A stretch of DNA of 19,398 bases, taken from assembly GCA_031287245.1 (NCBI GenBank), contig JAITTD010000148.1:1-19398 (forward strand). Reading direction: 5' to 3'. Below the pieces are notes generated by a model. The model made no database searches. It worked only from the letters and a program-made list of their open reading frames with translations, and had not been told where the DNA came from. Of the stretch, positions 8,350 through 14,088 are shown piece after piece. How positions within the stretch are numbered: position 1 is the first letter of the stretch; the number at the start of each line of letters is the position of its first letter. The translations under genes were made by a program, and so were the position numbers. The stretch is from Bacteroidales bacterium (lineage in GTDB: Bacteria > Bacteroidota > Bacteroidia > Bacteroidales > UBA4181).

Positions 8350-8380
8350 CAAAGATAGCTTATTTTTTAATATTTCACAA
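8350..8380 (-). promoter_or_regulatory. Bacteroidota-type promoter for rarA
   Basis: On the minus strand a TTG (8380-8378) is followed after 20 bases by TATCTTTG (8357-8350). Both the -7 consensus TAnnTTTG and the spacing fit the primary sigma factor of Bacteroidota. The motif lies about 33 bases before the rarA ATG. Confidence 0.7.
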
Positions 8381-8403
8381 GTAGAAACCGTGTTTTTTTT
8401 ATG

Positions 8404-9147
8404 TCAAAAATTTACTGCCGCTTTCAGCGCTTTGTAGCCGGTGCTGCTGGCTTTGAGTATGATACCGGATTTCAGGTAAACACGATAACTTTCCTTTTCG
8501 TACAGTTCAATCTTCGACACGCCGTTTACATTAACAATGTACGAACGGTGTATGCGGATAAACTGCGACGGCAGGTTCTCTTCAAAGTATTTCATCGTTT
8601 TTTCTTTCAGGAAGGCGTTTTTGCCGGTGTGCAGTTTCACATAGTCGCCGTCGGCTTCGATATAGTCGATATCGCCCACCGGCACCACGTGTATCTGCTG
8701 TCGGTCTTTGACTGCTATGCGTGTCAAGGTTTCCGGCACCGATGCTGCAACCGTCTGTTGCAGCGTCGGCAAGGCGGCGGGCTGTTCTCCCGGTGTTAGT
8801 CGCAACAAGGCTTTTTGCACCACCGTATCGAAGCGTTCCTTTGAATACGGTTTCAGCAGATAATCAACGGCGTTCATCTCAAAGGCGCGAATGGCATACT
8901 GGTCGAAAGCGGTAGAAAAGATGATATTCGGCGGGTTATCAATCAGTTCGAGCATCTCAAAACCTGTCAGTTTGGGCATTTGCACATCAAGGAAAAGCAA
9001 ATCCGGCTTCAATTCGCGAATGAGTTTCATCGCTTCAAAGCCATTATCCGCCTCGCCCATCACCTCTACCTCGGGACAGGCTTGCAAATAGTGCCTTATC
9101 AAATCGCGTGCCGGCGCTTCATCGTCAACAATCAGGATTTTTATCAT
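8404..9147 (-). CDS. LytTR-family response regulator (orphan in this window)
   Basis: This 247-residue two-domain regulator has a receiver domain at 1-118 and a LytTR DNA-binding domain at about 143-245. The receiver has the acidic pair D8/D9, phospho-acceptor D54 in LLFLDVQMP, switch residue T79 in FSTA and the conserved K99 in LLKPYS. The LytTR part shows IDYIEADGDYVKLHT and FIRIHRSYIVN, the family's hallmark strands. It resembles LytR/AlgR and Bacteroidota regulators normally paired with a membrane sensor kinase of the LytS/YehU type. No kinase gene is in the window. The gene lies 26 bases downstream of rsmI, and with the two genes before rsmI it may form one operon. Its targets cannot be told from sequence alone. 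Confidence 0.93.
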   Translation of the reverse strand: MIKILIVDDEAPARDLIRHYLQACPEVEVMGEADNGFEAMKLIRELKPDLLFLDVQMPKLTGFEMLELIDNPPNIIFSTAFDQYAIRAFEMNAVDYLLKPYSKERFDTVVQKALLRLTPGEQPAALPTLQQTVAASVPETLTRIAVKDRQQIHVVPVGDIDYIEADGDYVKLHTGKNAFLKEKTMKYFEENLPSQFIRIHRSYIVNVNGVSKIELYEKESYRVYLKSGIILKASSTGYKALKAAVNF

Positions 9148-9173
9148 CTTTCATCTTTTTAATTCTATCTTCG

Positions 9174-9848
9174 TTACTCTTTTCCAGCAATCACAATCAC
9201 AAATTCTCCTTTTATTGCCGGTCGTGCGTTCCATATTTCCACCTGTTCTGTCGCCGTAGCGCGAACTGTTTCCTCGTATATTTTTGTCAACTCGCGTGAA
9301 ACGGACATACGGCGGTCATCGCCGAAATAGATTCGTATCTCCGCAAGGGTTTTGAGCAATTTGTGGGGCGATTCATAGAGTACAACGGTGCGCGACTCGG
9401 CGGCTAATTCCGTCCAACGCTTCTGTCTTCCTTTTTTGGCGGGCAGAAATCCCTCGAAACAAAAGCGGTCGCAGGGAAAACCGGATGCAACCAGGGCGGG
9501 AATACACGCCGTTGCACCGGGCAGGCACTCCACTTCAATGCCTTGCGCGATGCATTCACGCACAATCAGAAATCCGGGGTCGGAAATGCCGGGTGTGCCG
9601 GCGTCGGAAATGAGCGCAATCGTTTCTCCGCCCGTCAGTCTTTCTGTCAACGAGCGCAAGGCACCGTGTTCATTGAATTTATGGTAGGCTTTCAGAGGTT
9701 TGCTTATCTCAAAATGCTGCAATAAATGGTGGCTGGTGCGGGTGTCCTCAGCAAGAATACAATCTGCCTGCTTCAGCGTTTCCACTGCGCGGAAAGTCAT
9801 ATCGCCCAGATTACCAATGGGCGTCGGTACGATAAAAAGTTTACCCAT
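9174..9848 (-). CDS. rsmI: 16S rRNA (cytidine-1402-2'-O)-methyltransferase RsmI
   Basis: RsmI uses S-adenosylmethionine to methylate the ribose of C1402 in the decoding centre of 16S rRNA. The sequence has the family's full motif series: LFIVPTPIGNLGDMTFRA at 4-21, LAEDTRTSHHLL at 32-43, ALISDAGTPGISDPGFLIV at 78-96, CLPGATACIPALVASGFP at 108-125, FEGFLPAKKGRQKR at 131-144, LYESPHKLLKTL at 157-168 and SRELTKIYEETVRAT at 184-198. At 224 residues it is shorter than the Escherichia coli protein and lacks its C-terminal extension, as I would expect in this phylum. The start ATG 9848 lies 21 bases after the stop of the preceding gene, supporting co-transcription. Confidence 0.96.
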   Translation of the reverse strand: MGKLFIVPTPIGNLGDMTFRAVETLKQADCILAEDTRTSHHLLQHFEISKPLKAYHKFNEHGALRSLTERLTGGETIALISDAGTPGISDPGFLIVRECIAQGIEVECLPGATACIPALVASGFPCDRFCFEGFLPAKKGRQKRWTELAAESRTVVLYESPHKLLKTLAEIRIYFGDDRRMSVSRELTKIYEETVRATATEQVEIWNARPAIKGEFVIVIAGKE

Positions 9849-9869
9849 AGAGCGGAAATTGAAAAAGTA

Positions 9870-10550
9870 TTAATTGGTGTGTTTCCGGTGGATAAGTGCA
9901 ACAAACTTTTGCACGTTTTCATCCTCCGTATCCCACTTGAAATCTGCAATATACCCTATTGCTTCGGCAAGCGAGCCTGCTGCATCCAATTTTTTCACCG
10001 TATCGTTGTAAAGGTCGCCATTGCCACCAAACAACTCACGAATATACAAAAAGCGTTCGTTCAAGCCGATGCCGGAACTGATAGTGCTCAGACGAGCGCC
10101 TTGCAATTTGCCAGCCAGATCGGACACTGGATTTTTTTGCGCAAGTGATTCATTAATAGGATTGTAACCTATCGGTCGTATTTTGTCGGCAAGAATGCCC
10201 GCTTCTTCTTTTGGGGCTGCTTTTTCTACTGTCTCAGCCACTTCTACTTCTTCCGGCTCAACCACCGGCGCTGCTTCTTTTGCAGGCTCTTCTGCTTTTT
10301 CTGTTTTTTCTACTTCCGGCGCAGGAACAGCCACAGGCTTTTGAGCCAATGTCTTTTCTTTATCCACTTCGGCTAATTGCCTGTGAATGATCTTTAACTT
10401 TAATAACTGTTCGTAGATACCCTGTGTTTTGGTCAATGCAAGGTCTAATTCAACATCTGCGATGTTTTCCTGTTCATGAATACGCGAAATCAGCAATTTC
10501 AGGAAACCGAGTTCCTTTTTGAGATATTCCGTATATTGTTGGTGTAGCAT
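9870..10550 (-). CDS. conserved hypothetical protein with acidic Ala/Pro/Glu-rich linker
   Basis: The 226-residue protein has no signal peptide or membrane segment and is probably cytoplasmic. Residues 1-70 are predicted helical, with spaced leucines and a possible coiled coil. Residues about 70-120 form a low-complexity linker of Ala, Pro, Val, Glu and Lys. The C-terminal 80 residues are well ordered and look like the most conserved part, with IGLNERFLYIRELFGGNGDLY and a later YIADFKWD. From memory, this last module occurs in unnamed proteins across Bacteroidales, but I cannot assign a function. The ATG at 10550 follows the stop of the sorting-domain gene by 6 bases, and rsmI begins 21 bases downstream, so it is the second gene of a probable four-gene operon. 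Confidence 0.75.
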   Translation of the reverse strand: MLHQQYTEYLKKELGFLKLLISRIHEQENIADVELDLALTKTQGIYEQLLKLKIIHRQLAEVDKEKTLAQKPVAVPAPEVEKTEKAEEPAKEAAPVVEPEEVEVAETVEKAAPKEEAGILADKIRPIGYNPINESLAQKNPVSDLAGKLQGARLSTISSGIGLNERFLYIRELFGGNGDLYNDTVKKLDAAGSLAEAIGYIADFKWDTEDENVQKFVALIHRKHTN

Positions 10551-10556
10551 AAAAAA

Positions 10557-10931
10557 TTACCTGAATAAATGTACAAATCCGCTTTTGGAAACTTTCGGCG
10601 ACGAGCCGGGCACTTCGGCGATGTAAAAATAGACGCTTTGCGCCATTTCATCGCCATTTTGCGAACAGCCGTCCCATTTGCAAGTTTTTGCTGTGATGCT
10701 GAATATCAGCACGCCCGCACGGGTAAATACTTTCAGCACAACGACATTGCCGGCGCTTGAAGTGACTTCAAAAAACTCGTTCTCGCCATCGCCATTGGGT
10801 GTAAAGACGTTGGGCGCTACGATAGAGTCGGTTGCAACCTGCTCGGCAAACGCGCTTTCATAAGTCCATCCCCAAGCAGATGTGAAGCACATCCATGCAA
10901 GTAAAACCACAAATAAATTGCTGATTTTCAT
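10557..10931 (-). CDS. small secreted protein made almost only of a T9SS type-B sorting domain
   Basis: The protein is only 124 residues. An N-terminal hydrophobic segment (about 4-20, VVLLAWMCFTSAW) looks like a signal peptide. From about residue 37 comes a complete gliding-motility-type C-terminal domain (CHU_C/TIGR04131-like): APNVFTPNGDGENEFFEV at 39-56, a 'KVFTRAGVLIF' strand, CKWDGCSQNG around 84-93 and a final 'SKSGFVHLFR'. There is hardly any cargo between the signal and the sorting domain. The frame is open upstream to 11159, but that extension lacks a signal peptide, overlaps ruvC and would swallow the promoter, so I chose ATG 10931. T9SS type-B domains normally direct large adhesins or enzymes to the surface. 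A CTD-only protein recalls, from memory, PorA of P. gingivalis, which signals to T9SS gene regulation. That comparison is inference. Confidence 0.85.
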   Translation of the reverse strand: MKISNLFVVLLAWMCFTSAWGWTYESAFAEQVATDSIVAPNVFTPNGDGENEFFEVTSSAGNVVVLKVFTRAGVLIFSITAKTCKWDGCSQNGDEMAQSVYFYIAEVPGSSPKVSKSGFVHLFR

Positions 10932-10992
10932 TTGTTTAAAATGATACTTTTTATGATTCGGCATACAACAAAAATCATTACATAACAATTGA

Positions 10993-11024
10993 CAAAGATA
11001 ATTTTTATTTTTCCAAAAAACAAA
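10993..11024 (-). promoter_or_regulatory. promoter for the sorting-domain/hypothetical/rsmI/LytTR operon
   Basis: On the minus strand TTTG (11024-11021) is followed after exactly 20 bases by TATCTTTG (11000-10993). This is the best full match to the Bacteroidota -33/-7 promoter in the window. It leaves a leader of roughly 55 bases before ATG 10931. Confidence 0.75.
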
Positions 11025-11025
11025 G

Positions 11026-11033
11026 TAATTTTG
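11026..11033 (+). promoter_or_regulatory. promoter -7 element for ruvC
   Basis: TAATTTTG matches the TAnnTTTG -7 element and ends 24 bases before the GTG start of ruvC, so the leader would be very short. No clear TTTG lies at the ideal -33 distance. It sits directly beside the -33 element of the divergent operon promoter, so the two polymerase sites overlap. Confidence 0.5.
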
Positions 11034-11057
11034 ACTTTTGAAATCAAAATAATTTAG

Positions 11058-11636
11058 GTGGCAACAAAAAAAATATCTGAAGAGCGCGTTATACTGGGCA
11101 TTGACCCGGGTACAAACATCATGGGCTATGGCTTGATTGTGGAACGCAATATCGGTCATGCTGAAATGCTGGCGCTGGGCGTGTTGGAGTTAAACAAATT
11201 TGACGACCACTATACTCGCCTGAAAATCATATTCGACCGAACTATTTCGCTGATAGAGCAATATCATCCGACCGAATTGGCAATTGAAGCGCCCTTTTAC
11301 GGTAAAAATGTTCAATCCATGCTGAAATTGGGACGTGCGCAGGGAACTGCCATCGCAGCCGCGTTGTCGCGCTCGCTTGCTATCTACGAATATGCGCCCC
11401 GCAAGATAAAATTAGCCATCACCGGACAGGGCAACGCTTCCAAGGAACAAGTGGCGCTGCTGCTGCAACGGATGTTCAAGATAGCGAAAATGCCCACAAA
11501 TCTTGATGCCACCGATGGATTGGCTGCCGCTGTCTGCCATTTCTACCAGAAAAAACCGCAAGCCGACGCAACAACCACTCATGTTGCCAAGAGTTGGAAG
11601 GAATTTATCGCCAACAATCCCAAACGGATAAAATGA
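11058..11636 (+). CDS. ruvC: Holliday junction resolvase RuvC
   Basis: RuvC is the endonuclease that nicks Holliday junctions symmetrically within the RuvAB complex. The 192-residue sequence keeps all four catalytic acidic residues: D16 in ILGIDPGTNIMGYG, E77 in LAIEAPFYGKN, and D150 and D153 in LDATDGLAAAVCH. The conserved QSMLKLGRAQGTAIAAA segment is also present. The start is GTG at 11058: a TAG stop comes immediately before it in frame, and no ATG occurs before the catalytic strand, so this start is nearly forced. The gene reads away from the sorting-domain operon across a compact double promoter and is followed by a short-repeat intergenic patch. Confidence 0.96.
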   Translation: MATKKISEERVILGIDPGTNIMGYGLIVERNIGHAEMLALGVLELNKFDDHYTRLKIIFDRTISLIEQYHPTELAIEAPFYGKNVQSMLKLGRAQGTAIAAALSRSLAIYEYAPRKIKLAITGQGNASKEQVALLLQRMFKIAKMPTNLDATDGLAAAVCHFYQKKPQADATTTHVAKSWKEFIANNPKRIK

Positions 11637-11652
11637 CTGTTATATGCTGCGC

Positions 11653-11740
11653 GTTATACATTGTGATTCGGTTGTGATACATTGTGATACATTGTGATAC
11701 ATACCAAGATTTTGTCCCTCTGGGACAGGATGTTATACAT
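11653..11740. repeat. short tandem-repeat patch with flanking direct repeat and small hairpin
   Basis: Three perfect tandem copies of the 10-mer TTGTGATACA lie at 11672-11681, 11682-11691 and 11692-11701, with a degenerate copy TTGTGATTCG at 11661-11670. The 10-mer GTTATACATT occurs both before (11653-11662) and after (11731-11740) the array. Inside lies a 6-bp hairpin, TGTCCC/GGGACA, at 11713-11727, with a 3-base loop. The patch fills the gap between the convergent genes ruvC and the DUF1080 gene, and the second GTTATACATT reaches the stop codon of the latter. It could be slipped-strand expansion or a miniature-element scar. The hairpin has no T-tract, so terminator function is doubtful. Confidence 0.7.
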
Positions 11741-12432
11741 TACAATTCCCTCACCCAGATATTCCTGAAACTGACTGCATTCCCGTGATCCTGCAGTTGC
11801 AAAGGCAGTTTGTCGTGAGGTTTGTAGCCGCTTTTATTGTAGGTGGTGCCTTTGATAATGAAATTGTTTTGAATCAGCACGCCATTGTGAAGCACGGTAA
11901 TACGTGCCGGAATTTCCAGCGTTTGGTCGGAATTGAAGCGAGGCGCCATATAGATAATGTCATACGTCTGCCATTCGCCTGCTTTGCGGCAAGCGTTTAC
12001 CAAGGGAGCGCTTTGCGTATAAATGCTTCCTGCCGTACCGTCAACATAGGTCTTGTTCAGGTTTTGGTAACTGTCCAAAATCTGTATCTCATACCAGTTT
12101 TGGATATGGATACCGCTGTTACCCTTGTTCTGTCCTTCGCCCGACACGTTTGCAGGAATGCGCCATTCGATATGAAGCTGAATATCGCCAAACGATTTCT
12201 TCGTTTGGATGCTTCCGGCGCCTTTCACTACAGTCATCGCTTTGTCTGCAAGTTTCCACTGAACGTCGCCGCCGCCCGCTTTTTCCCACTCGGAGAAACT
12301 TTTGCCGTCAAACAGAATAATAGCGTCCGAAGGAGGTTCAGCGCCATTGCCGGGAGTCACTACACGCGGATAATCCTGTGCTTTTGCCGAAAAACAAACG
12401 ACAAGGCTGAATAAAATAATGAAATTTTTCAT
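11740..12432 (-). CDS. secreted DUF1080 (3-keto-disaccharide hydrolase-type) protein
   Basis: The 230-residue protein has a type I signal peptide (MKNFIILFSLVVCFSAKAQ, cleaved near residue 19) and one DUF1080 domain from about 35 to the end. Family landmarks are AIILFDGKSFSEWEK, FGDIQLHIEWRIP, NKGNSGIHIQNWYEIQILDS, AGEWQTYDIIYMAPRF, VLHNGVLIQNN and the final FRNIWVREL. The fold is a concanavalin-like beta-sandwich. Characterised members hydrolyse 3-keto-glycosides made during oxidative sugar breakdown, and others bind carbohydrate, so activity on an extracellular or periplasmic sugar is plausible but not shown. It stands alone, without SusCD or glycosidase neighbours. ATG 12432 follows a good promoter at 12463-12493. 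Confidence 0.87.
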   Translation of the reverse strand: MKNFIILFSLVVCFSAKAQDYPRVVTPGNGAEPPSDAIILFDGKSFSEWEKAGGGDVQWKLADKAMTVVKGAGSIQTKKSFGDIQLHIEWRIPANVSGEGQNKGNSGIHIQNWYEIQILDSYQNLNKTYVDGTAGSIYTQSAPLVNACRKAGEWQTYDIIYMAPRFNSDQTLEIPARITVLHNGVLIQNNFIIKGTTYNKSGYKPHDKLPLQLQDHGNAVSFRNIWVREL

Positions 12433-12462
12433 GAAATTTTTTTATGCTTGATTAAGAAAGAA

Positions 12463-12493
12463 CAAAAGTAGATAAAAATTCGGATATTTCCAA
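12463..12493 (-). promoter_or_regulatory. promoter for the DUF1080 gene
   Basis: On the minus strand TTG (12493-12491) is separated by 20 bases from TACTTTTG (12470-12463), matching the Bacteroidota consensus. The motif lies about 30 bases before ATG 12432. Confidence 0.68.
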
Positions 12494-12536
12494 GCGCGTG
12501 CAATGGATTTTTTTTACAGAAGAAAGATGTGCATCC

Positions 12537-12568
12537 AAAAAAAGCCCTGTAAAATGACAAGGCTTTTT
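12537..12568 (-). terminator. intrinsic terminator after tRNA-Ser
   Basis: On the minus strand GCCTTGT, a 6-base loop (CATTTT) and ACAGGGC form a 7-bp stem with one wobble pair, followed by seven T residues and flanked by A-rich sequence on the other side. It starts within a few bases of the tRNA 3' end, so it should end the tRNA transcript and separate it from the DUF1080 gene. The symmetric A/T tracts mean that it may act in both directions. Confidence 0.75.
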
Positions 12569-12571
12569 CAG

Positions 12572-12658
12572 CGGAAAGCGAGGGATTCGAACCCCCGGAA
12601 CAGTCACCCGTTCACCGCATTTCGAGTGCGGCCCATTCGACCTCTCTGGCAGCTTTCC
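12572..12658 (-). tRNA. tRNA-Ser (anticodon CGA, reads UCG)
   Basis: The minus-strand sequence folds as a type II tRNA of 87 bases. The acceptor stem is GGAAAGC/GCTTTCC with discriminator G. The anticodon arm is CCGCA-CTCGAAA-TGCGG with CGA at positions 34-36. A long variable arm with GAAC/GTTC is typical for serine, and the T-arm loop is TTCGAAT. The 3' CCA is not encoded. A TACTTTTG promoter element lies upstream and an intrinsic terminator directly downstream, so it appears to be a single-gene unit. Confidence 0.95.
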
Positions 12659-12671
12659 TAAAAATCGGGTG

Positions 12672-12679
12672 CAAAAGTA
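12672..12679 (-). promoter_or_regulatory. promoter -7 element for tRNA-Ser
   Basis: The minus strand reads TACTTTTG, a match to TAnnTTTG, 13 bases before the tRNA 5' end. No good TTTG is seen at the -33 position. Confidence 0.55.
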
Positions 12680-12703
12680 CATATTATTTTTGAGAAATGT
12701 AGG

Positions 12704-12732
12704 TTTGATTTCATAAAATATGATTATTTTTG
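12704..12732 (+). promoter_or_regulatory. probable promoter for the mreC operon
   Basis: TTTG (12704-12707) and TATTTTTG (12725-12732) are separated by 17 bases, a little shorter than the usual 19-21. The motif lies 17 bases before the mreC ATG, implying a very short leader. Confidence 0.5.
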
Positions 12733-12749
12733 TGCGTTAAATTTATGCT

Positions 12750-13586
12750 ATGCGTACTCTCATTCGTTTTTTTCAGCGGCATTACCTGTTTTTTATCTTC
12801 TTAGTGCTGGAAGGTGCAGCATTTGCGTTGCTTGTTCAAAATCACTTTGTTCAAAGGGTGGCATACGGAAATTTTTCAGGTAATATATCAAACGTTGTGA
12901 ATGAGCAAATTAGCGATTGGAACAATTATCTTCATTTACGTCAAATTAACGAACAATTGATACGGGAGAATACCGAATTGCGCAACCGTTTACCCGAATC
13001 CATGTATGCTGCCGACGCCGAACACAGTTTTTCGGTCGATACGGTGAATCAAGTCAAATACCAATATCTGTCCGCCGCCGTCATTAATATTTCGGTCAAC
13101 AAGCAATACAATTATATTACATTAAATAAAGGTGCGGAACAAAATGTTGCGAAAAATATGGCTGTGATGGGACCGGATGGAATCGTGGGCGTTGTAGTCG
13201 GCGTTTCCGACCATTTTGCAACGGTATTACCCGTTATCAACCGCCATTTCAGGGTGAGCACCAAATTTAAGAAAAACCATTACTACGGTTCGCTGCAATG
13301 GGATGGAAAATCGTACCGCCATGCCGAATTAAACGAAATTCCACTTCATGTTCCCGTTGAAACAGGCGATACCTTAGTGATTAGCGGTTATTCGAGCAAT
13401 TTTCCCGAAGGCGCGCCTGTTGGAACGGTCAGTCATTTCAGCAAAAAGGACGGAAATTTCTATGATATTGAAGTATTGTTATTTAGCGATTTTCGCAAAC
13501 TATTTCATGTTTCTATCGTGAAAAACTATATGAAACTCGAACAGGATGAATTGGAACAATTAATAAAACCGGCTGCCAATGATTAG
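12750..13586 (+). CDS. mreC: rod shape-determining protein MreC
   Basis: MreC is the periplasmic scaffold of the elongasome that activates PBP2-RodA. The 278-residue sequence has a short cytoplasmic start, one membrane helix at about 12-30 (YLFFIFLVLEGAAFALLVQ), a coiled-coil at about 55-82 with heptad-like leucines (IRENTELRNRL) and a beta-rich periplasmic domain. Family motifs include ITLNKGAEQNVAKNMAVMG, GIVGVVVGVSDHFATVLPV and VISGYSSNFPEGAPVGTV. It is the first gene of a four-gene operon and overlaps mreD by 8 bases. Unusually for the locus, mreB is not directly upstream; the tRNA-Ser gene occupies that place on the other strand. Confidence 0.95.
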   Translation: MRTLIRFFQRHYLFFIFLVLEGAAFALLVQNHFVQRVAYGNFSGNISNVVNEQISDWNNYLHLRQINEQLIRENTELRNRLPESMYAADAEHSFSVDTVNQVKYQYLSAAVINISVNKQYNYITLNKGAEQNVAKNMAVMGPDGIVGVVVGVSDHFATVLPVINRHFRVSTKFKKNHYYGSLQWDGKSYRHAELNEIPLHVPVETGDTLVISGYSSNFPEGAPVGTVSHFSKKDGNFYDIEVLLFSDFRKLFHVSIVKNYMKLEQDELEQLIKPAAND

Positions 13587-14088
13587 ACCCGTAATTATCA
13601 ACATTTTCCGCTTGTTGCTATTGGTTTTCCTGCAACTTTTTGTGCTGAATCACATTCAATTCAGCGGATATGTCAATCCTTATCTATACATATTATTTAT
13701 ATTGTGGTTGCCGTTTGAAACCCCTGGATGGTTGACCATCGTATTGGCGTTCGCGCTGGGTATGGTGATTGATGTGACTTCGCATACAATTGGGTATCAC
13801 GCCTTTGCAACCACCTTCATAGGATATATGCGCTATCATTTATTGGCATTGATTGCTCCGCGCAATGGCTACGAATTTGGAATGTCGCCGACTGTGCCGT
13901 CACTCGGTTTGGCGTGGTTCATGAAATATATTTCGATCATGGTGGTCATCCATCACGTGATCCTCTTCGGAATTGAATCTTTCGGGATGGGCGATTATCT
14001 GGCGGCGACTTTCAGAGCCATCGTAAGCAGTATTTTCACCATTCTGCTGATACTCGTTTGCCAATTTCTTACACTCCGTTCGCGATGA
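13579..14088 (+). CDS. mreD: rod shape-determining protein MreD
   Basis: This small integral membrane protein of 169 residues is very hydrophobic, with about five predicted helices (near 8-25, 33-48, 50-66, 107-128 and 143-163). The motifs NPYLYILFILWLPFETPGW and GMVIDVTSHTIGYHAFATT fit MreD of Bacteroidota, and the pattern of a polar 'ID' within a helix is conserved in the family. It works with MreC in the elongation complex. It starts inside the 3' end of mreC and ends in an ATGA overlap with the PBP2 gene, so translation of all three is probably coupled. Confidence 0.9.
   Translation: MIRPVIINIFRLLLLVFLQLFVLNHIQFSGYVNPYLYILFILWLPFETPGWLTIVLAFALGMVIDVTSHTIGYHAFATTFIGYMRYHLLALIAPRNGYEFGMSPTVPSLGLAWFMKYISIMVVIHHVILFGIESFGMGDYLAATFRAIVSSIFTILLILVCQFLTLRSR

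Noticed and set aside
10557..11159. Long 200-residue form of the CTD protein starting at 11159
   Set aside because: The N-terminal 76 residues are Cys/Phe/Tyr-rich, overlap ruvC by about 100 bases and cover the divergent promoters. The ATG at 10931 gives a signal peptide.
11672..11701. CRISPR-like array
   Set aside because: The copies are directly adjacent 10-mers without spacers.
11713..11727. Terminator for ruvC
   Set aside because: The 6-bp stem has no T-tract on either strand, so I kept it only as a hairpin in the repeat patch.
11785..12414. 209-residue plus-strand frame opposite the DUF1080 gene
   Set aside because: The minus strand has a full DUF1080 domain with signal peptide and promoter; the plus frame has neither.
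12452..12682. 76-residue minus-strand frame over the tRNA
   Set aside because: It is translation of the tRNA-Ser gene and its terminator.
14058..14084. Upstream TTG start for PBP2
   Set aside because: The ATG at 14085 makes the usual ATGA overlap with mreD and gives a normal N-terminus.
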